From Isoetes taiwanensis (taxonomy: Eukaryota; Streptophyta; Lycopodiopsida; Isoetales; Isoetaceae), in contig JAJEKV010000008.1 of assembly GCA_021234155.1 (NCBI GenBank), positions 22,655,368 through 22,719,367 of the forward strand: 64,000 nt of DNA, read 5' to 3'. Position numbers and translations under genes: made by a program. Below the pieces are notes generated by a model that was not told the DNA's origin, did not search any database, and was given only the letters and a program-made list of their open reading frames with translations. This document shows, in pieces, positions 32,046 through 44,200 of the stretch; positions within the stretch are counted from its first letter, which is position 1; each line of letters opens with the position of its first letter.

Positions 32046-34334
32046 TGCTTGCACATCATCATGGAAGGACTCCAGGTGAACTTGGACCAACATGCATATT
32101 ATCATGGTTGCACTCAGGGACAAAGCACACATGCACTGTACACCAGCAAGCACACATGCTCTGCACACCATCATGCACACATGCAAGCACTGTAACAATC
32201 AAGCAGGGGACCTAAAACCCTGACTGTGTATGTTAAATCCCAATCTCCAGAAGTGAGTTTCAAACCCAATCCAAATGTTCATCCCATGTGGGGACTCGCT
32301 TTCAGGCTAGCAAACCCTGTAACCCTATTCGAGCAACTCATAGCGGTAATTTTTTGAGCTCAACTTGGTTAACATGGCAACTTCTTTACAATACATACAT
32401 CGAGCTTTGGGGAATAAAAACATTTGAACTATACTAACCGTTGAAGATTGACTCGCCATGAGATTTTGAGCGCTGAAGATGGTCGGCGTTTTTGAGATTC
32501 TGGTTTGGCCAAGCAGAGTAATACATGGAAACCGAAAGGATGGATATGCATTTACATGGAGAGATGACTAGGCCGACTCGTTGACAATAGCGCCTCGAGA
32601 ACTGGAACCTAACTCGAGGGATGAGGCAAGGGACTATTCCTTTGCTATTCTCCAGAGTTTGATTCCTATTATTCTTGAACCCCAGGCTGTGCTAATTATC
32701 AGAGCTTGGATCATTTGTGCCAGTAGAAATTGTGCTGCCGTAGGTTTTTTTAGATTTAGGGAATATTGTGACAATGATCTTTTAGTGGCGAGCTCTCATT
32801 GAAGGGGTTAACAAAACAAGATTTCTTGAGACTGTTGTAAGGAATCATGGCTTTGAAGACAATCTTATGATCCTCCAGGCCGATCCCAATGTTATTCGCT
32901 TAAGTTGCAGGATCTTTGGTCTAAACAAACTGTTGCAAACGGTGAGTCCAGTGTAAGGAGGCTTCTGGCTGAACCGAGGGACTCTGATGCTATCACTAAA
33001 GAATATCACTCCAGGCCGATCCCAATGTTATTCGCTTAAGTTGCAGGATCTTTGGTCTAAACAAACTGTTGCAAACGGTGAGTCCAGTGTAAGGAGGCTT
33101 CTGGCTGAACCGAGGGACTCTGATGCTATCACTAAAGAATATCAAGATTGGAAGACAATTCTTGATCTAGAGCAAAGGGAATGACCCCGCATGGCGATAA
33201 TGCGGATCTCACCGCGGACTTTCGATATCATTCGACCAGCAAATTGCGCTTATAAATTGCATGGGTATAAGCAAAGAGGGCCGATCATTTCCCCGCAAAG
33301 AACAAATTCAAGACTCGAAGGCAAGATGCGAGGGGAATGCCAAATGATAAGGATCTTGTCCGAACATGATTCAAACTTCAAGAGCTTGAGTTCTCCTGCA
33401 CAAAATGATTCGGTCAAGACGGGTCACTCTAAAGATGACTATTGCAAAATTTTAAAAGAATCAAATCTTTAAGAAGACTATGACCAACTATTGCAGAAAA
33501 CCAAAGACATGGCGCAAAGAATTAGAACTCATGGAATGGAAATTCCAAGCCTCCTTGAGGCTCGCTCGCATGAGAGAATGCGATGATCACAAGATTGTGA
33601 ATAGAGGCTAACATGATGTCACAAAATGTCCCGCCTCTCGCCGGCCAAGAACTCAAGGGCATCACAAAGGATTACTTAAACCATTCTTTAGAAACCGAAG
33701 CCCATCAAGATCTACATCAACAAAATTCAAATGGCTATTTCAACCGCCATGTACATTGTCTTTCAAAAATGCTCTTCTGAATTCTTCTATGTATGATGGT
33801 GGAGTCCCTGTCAAGGAAAATGAATATAATATAAACAAAAGGGGTCATACGCTTGATTTGTTTAACATTATTGACAAGACTGTTGAAAATAGATATGTTA
33901 ACAATGGTATTCTTATTCACTTCCCCTTAGCTTGTCCTGATATTGATAGTGTCAAGCAATAGCTAAATAGGGTGATTCATATCCCCATCCTCTCCATTCT
34001 CAAGCTGGATAACTGGACCTACCAGATTTTGTGCAGAGACACCCCTTACAGGAACATGCTGCTCATTAGAAAGATTTCCAGATAGTGTCAAGCAAAGCCT
34101 ATATTATGAAGTGACATCCTCTTTTTATTCCCAATAATCATGATAAGATTGCTACTTCTACTTGGATATCCCGTCCCAACCTTCCCACTGTTTATTGGAC
34201 TCAGAGTCACCTCAGAGCTATTTAGGGGAAGTCATCCAGGTTTCTATTCCTCAAACTGATTTCCCTTCTATTTGCATTATCAAGGAAATTAATTCTACGT
34301 GGGATCAGTACATTGAGACTAAGATTTATCAAGA
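32046..34334. other. No recognisable gene; repeated segment and fragmentary frames
   Basis: Plus-strand fragments (ILQADPNVIRLSCRIFGL near 32870, MSFKNALLNSSMYDGG at 33756) have protein-like composition but no recognised family. The segment at 32873-33008 is duplicated tandemly at 33009-33144 (136 bp). The stretch may be interior of the Helitron or another transposon. Confidence 0.35.
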
Positions 34335-34363
34335 CTAGTTATGGATGCCCGGCGTTGCCGGGC
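34335..34363 (-). mobile_element. Helitron-type 3' terminus
   Basis: On the minus strand the hairpin GCCCGGCAACGCCGGGC (34363-34347) is followed by 8 nt and then CTAG (34338-34335), with T as the next base. A GC-rich hairpin about 10 nt before a CTRR end, followed by T, is the structural signature of Helitron 3' ends. A second, decayed hairpin of the same type with similar flanks lies at 34525-34541. The 5' TC end and any Rep/helicase gene were not found, so this is probably a non-autonomous copy. Confidence 0.6.
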
Positions 34364-36448
34364 TTTAGCACCAACTTGAAGAGCCTTTTCTAACCAAAAA
34401 GGTCCTGAAGAGCAAGGTTAAAAGCTCTTGCACGAAGAGCAAGGTTAAAAACTCTTGCACGCAGTGTATCTATGATCATTTTTTTAGGATAGTAGTTGTT
34501 ATGCATAGCATTATATGTTATAGTGCCTGACGTTGCTGGGCTTAGTAACAATTTGAAGAGGTAATTCATTGCTTCTTAGAATAGACAATGTGGCTTGAAC
34601 GGCGCAAGGGTAGTGTAGAGGAACTCTTTAAGAATTCATTGATAAAGGTAAAATATCATTTGTAGGAGGAAATGTACTGTGAAAAAATAGAGATTCAATT
34701 ATAAATAAAACTAAATTGAAACCAAGTGTCTCATGGTTGAAAAATGGTGAGCCTTAAGTAGCTTTAGGTTTTGTTGACCTACTTTGTGACTACATTAAAA
34801 AGGATATATGAAATTATGAGTTTGGCACAATAATATCTTGCATGGGAAGTTAGAACTCTTGAGCTTCATTATTTGAAGAGTAAAATTACTCGTAATTATA
34901 AAATATGTCATCACTTTCCAAATAAACTTGTAGAGGATAGAGCTCATGTATTAATTGCCATCTAACAAAATGCATGATAATTGTGTCATTCCTTAAATAT
35001 TAAAAAAAAAAAAAAAACCCAGACCACACTAGCCTCGACAAATTGCCATACTAGCATAATCATCCGTATTGGTCAATCCCTCTACGGTATTATCAACCCA
35101 AAAATCTAAGTGAGTTCCTTAAATCTTTGGTATTAGACAATCCTGGCCCAAGAAATTTAACAACAAGTGTTACTTAATGCCTTAAGGACATTAAACAAAA
35201 CCATAGACTTTTAAAATAAAATGAGACCAGAATCATAATGACTTAGGTCTATTATATTTTTGACATTGCCTATTTCAACTTGTTTTTTCATTCTAAGTTG
35301 AGACATTATAAGAGAAAAGTATATCTTTCTCAAGTATTGTATTTATACTATGTGCTGCTACAGATATGGTTCATAATACTAGCAACTTTACATGTTAAGT
35401 ATCTTGAACGTGTAACTTTCAATTTTTTAAGTTACTCATTTTCTGAATGTAAGGAAATAGAAAGTTCAAATCTGCATAATGGATATCAATTGGTATTTGA
35501 AAGATAACAGGGGCAGATACATGTATTTCCTCATAAAAAGTTTAAACATCGTGCTTACATAGATTCAATAGCATAGGTCAGGATAACCAGTTCTGACCAG
35601 GACATTTCTGTAAGTTACAAAATTTGACAAACATTTCCTTTATGAGGTAAAATTAGGATTATCTCATAAGGTCACTTGGAATTTGAGTTCATCTTACAGC
35701 ATCAAGTCAAAAAATATTAAGTGTTTCAGATACTAAAGTGATCTTGACATATTGCATAAAGCCTTAGTAAAATAGAAAGGGAATAGAGATATATCCCTGA
35801 TAACAGCAAATCTTCGTTTGCCACGCTCCATGATTATACCAATTTTCCATCCTCTACAGTAGTATAGCAAAGCAAAAAGTATCACATTGGGAGGGAAAAA
35901 TAGTAAAATAGAAAGGGAATAGAGATATATCCCTGATAACAGCAAATCTTCGTTTGCCACGCTCCATGATTATACCAATTTTCCATCCTCTACAGTAGTC
36001 CAATGTAACACTTTTGCCCACAATACATCTAGAGAGGATTAACATATAAATCAGCATTTTTTCTAAAATACTATCTATAAGAACAAACAAGAAGATACAA
36101 CATACTGATATTACCGTATTAAGACCAAGTAATCGCCAATGTAACACTTTTGCCCACAATACATCTAGAGAGGATTAACATATAAATCAGCATTTTTTCT
36201 AAAATACTATCTATAAGAACAAACAAGAAGATACAACATACTGATATTACCGTATTAAGACCAAGTAACAGCGTAAAATTCATCACTTCCGTCCAAAAAT
36301 GAGCTTAAAAAGCCGTTCAGAAAATGTTACCGTAGTATAGTTTATTTATGATTTATAATGCTAAGATCGATATTATAATCAAGTATCAAATATTTCAAGT
36401 ATCTTGAAAATAATTCGATAATCTGGATCAGAGTTATACTTCTCTTAC

Positions 36449-36655
36449 TGCGTTGTAACTGGAACAAAGGATCTTCGTAATCATTTTGATTATAGCCACC
36501 ACGTTTCATATCCTCCCCTTGGGAATCTTGGCCCCGGTAGTTGTTGTAGCTTCTTTTGAGCTCCGATGTACTCTCTTCCGAATTTTTCCATGCTTCTGAT
36601 TCAATACTCAACTGCAGAACTCGTCTTTCAAGTTCGATGTCATTCAGATTTTTCC
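36449..36655 (-). CDS. Putative PLE2 5' exon (repeat-encoded)
   Basis: The minus-strand frame KNLNDIELERRVLQLSIES is followed by EAWKNSEESTSELKRSYNNY and a Gln/Asn-rich stretch. It ends near GCA/GTAAGAG, a donor-like site. The start of the frame lies next to CATTCAG, a possible acceptor. LNDIELERRVLQLS aligns with LNEKELERERLAYLS of PLE1. Charged and disordered in composition, function unknown. Confidence 0.4.
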
Positions 36656-36721
36656 TTTACTGAATGTTTACCCTTATGCACCATTTTGTACCATTAATGC
36701 AAGGTCACATCATATCTTTAC

Positions 36722-36817
36722 CGATACCCATTCTAAGAGCTAAGTCACGGCCATAATCAGTAGCATTTTCTATTTTCACATAGTCGTAAAGAGGTCCAGA
36801 TGGTATTAATTCATCGG
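36722..36817 (-). CDS. Putative PLE2 first coding exon (repeat-encoded)
   Basis: Bounded by TTTTATAG (acceptor-like, 36818) and G/GTAAAG (donor-like, 36721), 96 nt. It reads ELIPSGPLYDYVKIENATDY and then GRDLALRMGI. VKIENATDYGR matches VKVESGSYGR in the PLE1 exon at 10518-10676. A short conserved peptide in otherwise unrelated repeats argues for coding function. Confidence 0.4.
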
Positions 36818-36995
36818 CTATAAAAGATCACACTAGCGGGTAAATTACCCATGGGCATATATTAACATGTAGCTATCAGCCTTGCCAACTAGGAAATATT
36901 AAAATAATAAGTCAAGGGTCACGTCCTTAACCTATAAAAATAAAAAAACCCAAATGCATTCTGAATAAAATAGAGTGTAAAAGAATGCTTACCAA

Positions 36996-38966
36996 TTAGA
37001 TATGGTCAAAAATCTCTTGAAGTAGAGTAGTCTTGTCAAACTTCAAACCAGGAAATGAGCCTTCACTGATATACTTTTTGACCTTTTTCATAATCCCCCA
37101 TTGGTCAAATCCATTGGCCACAAATATATTTACAATTTCACAGATATCTTCAGCTGCTTTTTTGGGGTCAGAATTCACATACATGTATGGTAACAGTTGT
37201 GAAATAATAACATTCCTAGCTTGATAATAGGGTCTGCACCCACTAGCATGTATGTATTTGATGGCTCGAAATGGAAGTTTGTCTCTTTTATCATACCTGG
37301 CTGTTATGAATAATCCTTTATCCCTGCTAATAATTTCTATCTTCATGTTCAGGAAATTAATCTTAGAGCCAAAACAGAAGTTTGGGTCTTCATTACTGGT
37401 CAATACTGTTTCCTCTTTGATCACCAGACTATTAAGGTCATAGATATTTAGTCCTTTGTTAACTGTATTAATCCCTTTCTGCAAAAAAGATCTGATTTCT
37501 GGGCAATTAATGGATGCCAAATCATCCATGTATCTGAATGTATGTTTGAACTTATGGATGATGTCGAAACTGCCTTGAGAAGCCAAATTCTTAATAAATT
37601 GTAACTCATACCATGCAAGGTATAAGTTACACCAACAAGGGCTGCAAGCAAAACCCATGGGAATACCACATGTTTGTTTCCAAGCTTTATTTCCCATTTT
37701 GATGCAGCAGTTAGTGAGTAGCCATTTATTCATGCTACAGAATTTTTCTTTGCTAATGTACGACCAGCATTTTCCTGTGGGGTCTTGTTTGAACCATTTA
37801 ACAATGAACTCCTCCTTCATATCTTTCTTTAACCAAAGTTTAAACCTCTTATTTGTGGATGTCTTGTAATTCCATGTAGCATCAGCAACCAAGTCAATTG
37901 TATTGCAAATGCCTTCCTTACCTTCCAAGGTTATGCTTTCATAACATTTGGTTATATCCGCAACAAAAAGATCTGTAATATTTGTAGGAAGGTTTAAAGC
38001 AAGATCATAAATAGATCCAATGATCCAGTTAGTGTTAACTTTCCCTGGTAATAGAGTAAAGATATTAGCACATAGGAATTTTGAAACTTCAGGCCACATT
38101 TCCAGAATCATAATAAGGACTGCATTGATTATTTGTGAAATTTCAGTGTATATTGAGCCATGCGCATTGGTAATCCATCGGTAGTCGGATTTATGTACTT
38201 TAAAAATCCCCAGGAGGTAAGGTAGTTGTATACTTTGAAAAGAAATATTTCCAGCAACTCCTCGTATACCATTTTCAATATAAGTGGTGATACTGTCCAG
38301 ATCTAATTGCAGTGGCATAAAATCTTCACTATCAAGTCGTTTAAGAGTCATTTCCCTAATATGTCTTGGGCAAATGAAAGAAGGATTGTTGGAGGCTTTA
38401 TCCACTCCAGATATGTAGAGATTTTTAGTTAACCATTCAAGGTTACTGATAACTCCAGTATCATTTAAAGGAAATTTCCTTGTGCTGTCTAATCTGCAAG
38501 CCTGATGTATTTTCAGCTTGGTGACCTCAATCACTTTGTTTTTTATGGTTTCCACCATAATCTCTTCTATATTAGGTACCTTAAATCTGTGCAAGTCAAA
38601 TATATTATCAATGATGGTCAAAACTTCTTTTTTGAGTTCTCCCCATTCTAAACATCTGTCTGGTATATGACCAAGCCCTTTACTGAAAAGGTTCCGCAGT
38701 ATCTTGTTATGTACAATCTTTAAATCCGTGGATCTGATGTGACCAATCATGGGGTCCAGGAATTTTTTCAAGTTTGGATTTGCACACGGGCAAGCAGGTT
38801 CTTGGTCTTGTGAGAAGATCGGGAAAGGTTTGTAACAAAGGTCTTTGAGACTTTCCACATACCTCCAAGAAAACATTGTGTCCATCATAATTTCTTCACC
38901 TATTTCACCCAAAACTTCCTCGAACGCTTTGCTAATGATTTTTGGTAGACATATTTTATCCAACAC
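36996..38966 (-). CDS. Penelope-clade reverse transcriptase (PLE2)
   Basis: The frame is 656 aa from the first Met. The coding exon probably reaches 39060, just after TGTAACAG, adding RSLVKDCQGRLHL and KKKIIHCSFLSKVLDK in frame. Motifs are a C-x-C...H cluster (CPC at 59-61, GHIRSTDLKIVH at 75-86), DKASNNPSFICP (189-200), motif A VADITKCYESI (335-345), motif B GIPMGFACSPCWCNLYLAW (434-452), motif C FRYMDDLASIN (477-487), FLNMKIEI and YDKRDKLPF. All catalytic aspartates (D337, D481, D482) are present. No GIY-YIG domain was seen. The stop is followed after 3 nt by GTAAGC, a strong donor consensus. The frame is intact. Confidence 0.85.
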   Translation of the reverse strand: MLDKICLPKIISKAFEEVLGEIGEEIMMDTMFSWRYVESLKDLCYKPFPIFSQDQEPACPCANPNLKKFLDPMIGHIRSTDLKIVHNKILRNLFSKGLGHIPDRCLEWGELKKEVLTIIDNIFDLHRFKVPNIEEIMVETIKNKVIEVTKLKIHQACRLDSTRKFPLNDTGVISNLEWLTKNLYISGVDKASNNPSFICPRHIREMTLKRLDSEDFMPLQLDLDSITTYIENGIRGVAGNISFQSIQLPYLLGIFKVHKSDYRWITNAHGSIYTEISQIINAVLIMILEMWPEVSKFLCANIFTLLPGKVNTNWIIGSIYDLALNLPTNITDLFVADITKCYESITLEGKEGICNTIDLVADATWNYKTSTNKRFKLWLKKDMKEEFIVKWFKQDPTGKCWSYISKEKFCSMNKWLLTNCCIKMGNKAWKQTCGIPMGFACSPCWCNLYLAWYELQFIKNLASQGSFDIIHKFKHTFRYMDDLASINCPEIRSFLQKGINTVNKGLNIYDLNSLVIKEETVLTSNEDPNFCFGSKINFLNMKIEIISRDKGLFITARYDKRDKLPFRAIKYIHASGCRPYYQARNVIISQLLPYMYVNSDPKKAAEDICEIVNIFVANGFDQWGIMKKVKKYISEGSFPGLKFDKTTLLQEIFDHI

Positions 38967-39060
38967 TTTGGATAAAAAAGAACAATGTATTATTTTTTTC
39001 TTGTTCTTATCTCGGTCATCTCTCAGATGTAGTCTCCCTTGACAGTCCTTGACTAAGCTC

Positions 39061-39374
39061 CTGTTACACTATATGTCCAATACATCGGCTACATAAGTAT
39101 TTGGTTAGGAAAGAGTTAAAAAGGAAAGTATGTTAAAGTCACTCATATAGAGGTCAATTGGTATAATAATGGAAGCAAAGTATGCAATTCCAATATTAAA
39201 GAAGCCCTAAGGCATGTATATAGAATGATCTATGATCATGGTCCATATTGGACTTCAAATAAATGGTGATCCTCAAAAGTAGAAGTACTTAAGGAAACCA
39301 ATTAATAACATAAACCTGCATTATCTTATGAACTTATGCAGAACAATAGATAAGCATTTATAAAAGTTCCTTAC
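39061..39374 (-). other. Putative intron between PLE2 ORF1 and RT
   Basis: The donor CTTG/GTAAGG is at 39374 and the acceptor ATAGTGTAACAG ends at 39061. Size is 314 nt, against 267 nt in PLE1. The RT homology between elements begins directly at both acceptors. Confidence 0.5.
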
Positions 39375-40936
39375 CAAGGATTTCAGAATAGTTGCTGTGC
39401 AGTACCATCCAAGTTGTCGATAATGCTGTTTCCAGTAGCCTTGGTAATTGATTTATCAATCTCATTGCATACTGCAGGTGCCTTCGTGGTCGAATGGCCT
39501 ATGTTGCTTGGAGTACCTAAGCACTCAATAGAAGAGTTATCAGCAGAAATAGACGTACCAATCCTTGGTGGAGCCGTAATTCGAGGTGGAGCTAACACCA
39601 TAGTACGAGAATTGTTTGAACTTTTGGACTTGTTCCTCCTATTATGGTCTCCAGTATTATTACTGGCTGAAGCCTCATTTTTTTTGGTATCTTTTGCAGG
39701 CTTAATAGTCTTCTCACAAAATTCAGCCATTTTACTTCTGGGAAAATTAACCTTCAGGTCAGCCCAAGGATCAACTGCACAAGCAATAGTCATATCTATC
39801 AAAGTCTGTCTGATATGAAGATATGAAAGGTATGCAATAATGCTGGATTTCAGAGTAATCTTCATGCATGTTCTCATTGCCACCATTTGACCAGCTACAG
39901 AAAGTTCAGGATAAATTTTGTCCAAGTTGTTGAACATGAACCAAACTGCGTGGTCCAACCAAGTCATATTATCCTTGCATGTGTTGCCTTTGTCCCGGGG
40001 GTCACATGGACATTTAAAATAAGGGCACATAGACCGCCACATCTTTTTAAGGAAGAAGTCACTTCTTCGTTCTACTGAAAAAGCCATGTGCCCTTTTTGG
40101 CTTATATAGATATGTTCATCCTTGCTGCATTTTTTATCAAAAAATCTGTTGTCAAATCTGAGTTTTACTTTCTGCCTATTGAACATTCTTTCCATAGAAT
40201 GTGCGTTCCACTGAAAAAGCCATGTGCCCTTTTTGGCTTATATAGATATGTTCATCCTTGCTGCATTTTTTATCCCCCAAAGTTCTTGGTTCTCCAAATA
40301 CCATGATTGCATAATGCTGCATACCCTTCAACCAATCGTTCAGGGATAATTGGAAAGGTATGACAGTTGTGCAGAGTGAATCCAAAGTTCTCCTTATCCG
40401 TCGGGTTTGAACTGGCTGGTTTCTTTTGCAGTACCTCTTTGTCTTTTTCTGTCAGCAGACATTCACCAAATGGATCATCCCCATCATTAAAGTCAGAATT
40501 ACATACGTCATCTTTTTTTACTTTTGAAGTATTGATCTTGTTTATTTCATCCAGACCAGCAATGCCAGCAAAAAATATGTTTTTGCAATTGTCTTCCTCC
40601 ATAGTGAACTCATAAATTTTCATTGGGAGATCTTCATACATTTGATCCACTACCTTGGCAGTTGCAGCCCAGTCATCTTCCAGCTTGTTAAAAATGGGAA
40701 CCATTTTCATCCAACCATTGAATCCCATATTAGAAATGGCAGAAAACTCCTCCAATTGTCTAGTAGCCTCCTTGTCCAAAATCAATGACCTTGGCAGTTG
40801 CAGCCCATTCATCTTCCAGCTTGTTAAAAATGGGAACCATTTTCATCCAACCATTGAATCCCATATTAGAAATAGCAGAAAACTCCTCCAATTGTCTAGT
40901 AGCCTCTTTGTCCAAAATTGAGCTAATATTATTATC
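39375..40936 (-). CDS. PLE2 ORF1, unknown conserved protein
   Basis: Probably one exon from 40936 (after ATTATGCAG; DNNISSILDKEATRQLEEFS) to a TGA at 39383. Two 136/137-bp duplications (40653/40789 and 40073/40210) now split it. Conserved with PLE1: LEEFSAISNMGFNGWMK, LPMKIYEFTMEEDNCK, DDPFGECLLTEKDKEVL, FTLHNCHTFPIIPERLVEG, GIWRTKNFGG, EHIYISQKGHMAF and VDPWADLKVNFPRSKM, then CEKTIK. A Cys-rich motif MCPYFKCPC...NTCK (in the 39383-40195 part) might bind zinc. The C-terminal ~90 residues are low complexity and basic. No known domain was recognised. Eight nt after the stop lies GTAAGG, donor-like. Confidence 0.6.
40653..40925. repeat. 136-bp tandem duplication inside PLE2 ORF1
   Basis: CCTTGGCAGTTGCAGCCC starts at 40653 and 40789. 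The second copy repeats the SAISNMGFNGWMK coding segment. Confidence 0.9.
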
Positions 40937-41020
40937 CTGCATAATGTATGCACAGTATTAGTTAGTACAGGATAAATCTGTAGTGCATACTATCCATATT
41001 TGATAATGAAGCCCGTGTAG

Positions 41021-41293
41021 GGCACAATTACAATATCAGTATACAAAGTTTACTCATAATGTCAGCCAAGGAAAACTAATAACAGAGGTATAACCACTGA
41101 GTTGAAATGTCTAAAAAAAACCCAGACCACACTAGCCTCGACAAATTGCCATACTAGGCACAATTACAATAGCAGTATAAAAAGTTTACTCATAATGTCA
41201 GCCAAGGAAAGCTAATAACAGAGGTATAACCACTGAGTTGAAATGTCTAAAAAAAACCCAGACCGCACTAGCCTCGACAAATTGCCATACTAG
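41021..41293. repeat. 136-bp tandem duplication at the PLE2 ORF1/right-repeat junction
   Basis: GGCACAATTACAAT starts at 41021 and 41157. The duplicated unit spans the ACATTTCAACTCAGTGG / TTTTTTAG junction, so the repeat start appears twice. Confidence 0.9.
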
Positions 41294-44200
41294 GAAGTAT
41301 TAACTATCCTAGATTAATAATCCCTCTACTCTGGTGATTATCAACCCAAAATCTAAGTGAGTTCCTTAAATCTTTGGTATTAGACAATCCTCGGGCTCAA
41401 GAAATTTAACAACAAGTGTTACTAATGCCTTAAGGACATTAAACAAACTATAGACTTTTAAAATAAATGAGACCCTAATCATAATGACTTAGAAGGTCTA
41501 TTTATATTTTACATTGCCTATTTCAACTTGTTTTTCATTCTAAGTTGAGACATTATAAGAGAAAAGTATATCTTTCTGCATTGCATTTATACTATGTGTC
41601 GCCATGCATATGGTTCATAATACTAGCAACTTTACATGTTAAGTATCTTATGTAACTTTCAATTTTTAAGTTACTCATTTTCAATGTAAGGAAATAGAAA
41701 GTTCAAATCGCATAATGGATATCAATTGGTATTTGAAAGATAACAAAGGCATACATGTATTTCCCTCATAAAAGTTTAAACATCGGCTTTACATAGATTC
41801 AATAAAGATAGGTCAGATAACCAGCTCGACCAAAGATATCAGAAGTTACAAAATTTGATAAACATTTCCTTTATGAGGTAAAATTAGGATTATCCCATAT
41901 TGGGTCACTTGGAATTTGAGTTCATCTTACAAAGATCAAGTCAAAAATATTAAGTGTTTTATAATTAAAGTGATCTTGACATATTGCATAAAGCCTTAGG
42001 TAAAATAAAGGGAATAGAGATATATCCCCATAACAAAGAATCTTCGCTTGCTAATGCCCACAAATATACCCAATTTTCCATCCTCTACAAAGATATGCTG
42101 CGCATCACATTGGGAGGGAAAACTCCGTACCGCAGCTCAAACAATACTTTGTTAGTCTGGTATGGGTAATAAAGCAAGGGCCAAAAGGTACATTGGGTTT
42201 TTCCCCACAAACGGTGTGATCGCCATACTTCCGGGCCCGTATCTTGGAATAAAGGGCAAATATGCCCATCCCATTCTCGCGTCTCTAATGAATCCCCTCG
42301 GTGGTGAATATGCACCCAAACCAAAGTAAAGCCAAGGGGATTTTAATTTAAATATGTCAAATGCAATGGTTTGTGTTAATAATGTTTATCAGATGTTAAT
42401 GGTTTTCCAGTTAACTAAAATTTTTGTTCTTCCTGGCCTTAGCTACGGTGTAGATATAGACATTACCTAATACTCTAATGATGGATAGCGGGCACTAAGA
42501 AATCCACAAAATGCATATAAATAATTCACTGCATGTAATATTGTGCATGTAATACCTGCATGGAGATTCCTAAGGTATATAATATCCGTAAGCATGGAGA
42601 TTCCTTAAGGCATAAGGAATCACAATAGAAAATGGTAGTAGAGCTGTCGCTTCATACATTCAAGAGAAATGAGTTGCTACAAAACCTAAAAGTTATTTGT
42701 AAGTTCACAAAGGACCAAGTAGAAATAAGTTAGATTCCTATAAGAATCGAGCCCCAAAAATCTTCAAGTCTCAAACAAGGGAATATAGCTCAAGACTCAT
42801 TACATTTCATATTAGCATGATAGTGGTGAACGTAGAAGGAATAAGGGCGATGTATAAATGAAAATGTTCTTACCAACAACAGATCCTAATAGCACAAAGC
42901 GTAATACGTAATATGAAAGCACTAAAAATACCTATAAGTAATCACCCAAGATGGAGCATCTCCAAGACCATGTATTTACCATCCAAGGTTATTCCCGCTT
43001 TTCATATTAGAGATGTCAAGACAACCCATAGCACTAAAATTAATTGGTTATGTCGTAACAACACGCTTCAAAGCCGAAACCAAATCTACCAGCGTATTGC
43101 AGAAGCATAAAATCGCTTCAGAATTTCCATGTGCATGTTAGTGAGGTCACAAAGGTGTGGTATTTTTCTATTTGTTATGGGGATATATTAATGAAAGTCC
43201 GGCGTATAGTAATAGGGAATCACATGAAGTCCTGTCCAAAATTTTAGCAGATACATCACTTATAGTTGGCAAAGACAAGTCCAAAAGATATTGCTCTTGC
43301 AAGATGGAGGAGAAAATAAAGCAAAAGGATGAGAAAGGAGGTCACTTTACGTGAAATGGTATTGAATTACCCACATGAAAAAAGAGCCGGGCCCAGAGAC
43401 TAGTAGTCTAATAAGTTCTTGATTCTGCTTTCGCATTACCAAATGGCAACTCGCGGCATCCGCCCCTTGTAATGACGCGAAAATGCCCGAGCAACCCGCA
43501 GAAATATCCATACTGAAAACTTCGAAGACATGTCGCATTTGAACATGCCATGATTATTTTTCCCCACACAATCTACGTAAAAGGGATGGAGCACGTAAAA
43601 CATTCATTGTTTCTTCACCATACCCCGCTATCTGATTCATAGAGGAATCAATCACCATCTATTTTTTTGCCACTTCCCTTTGTTCATTGCCCCGCTGCTG
43701 CTGTAAAGAATGTCCAAGATAAGTGATAATGCTTTGAATATTTCGAAGAGCGAAGAAGCCACCGCTATAAAATATATGCTAATCTTGTGCCCCGCCATGT
43801 TGTTTTATCACAGATTGAACTCGCCCCGCCTCTCATCCATCCATCCATCCACTGCGAAAAAGTTAAAAAACTCTTCTCAAGACAGTTTATCTGGCCCCTC
43901 ATCCATCCGCAAAAGCTAAAAACTCTCGCCGCCCGCTGCTATCCGCATCACGACCGGCAAGAAGGAAAAGGAGGCCAACAGTAGAAAGAAAGAGGAAAGG
44001 ATGTCGCTTGATCCGGGCCATATAGTTTGCCGTACCGCCGCTTCCTAAACAAAGAAATTTTTCCTGCCTTTAAAAAAAAATCCCGAAGAAATGCTTTAGC
44101 CCTGAATGCCATGAAAACTTTGAATAGTATGGCACAAGTCACTAAGCAAGCATCCCACGCATAAGAAATGCTTTGGCTACCGAATGCCATGGAAACTTTG

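Larger units (their letters stand above)
35002..36920 (-). repeat. PLE2 left (3') flanking repeat
   Basis: It starts after an A-run with CCCAGACCACACTAGCC and ends near AATAATAAGTCA. The matching copy starts at 41113. It includes 136-bp-offset duplications at 35766/35902 and 36000/36136. It also contains the putative 5' exons seen in PLE1 (36722-36817 and 36449-36655). Confidence 0.82.
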
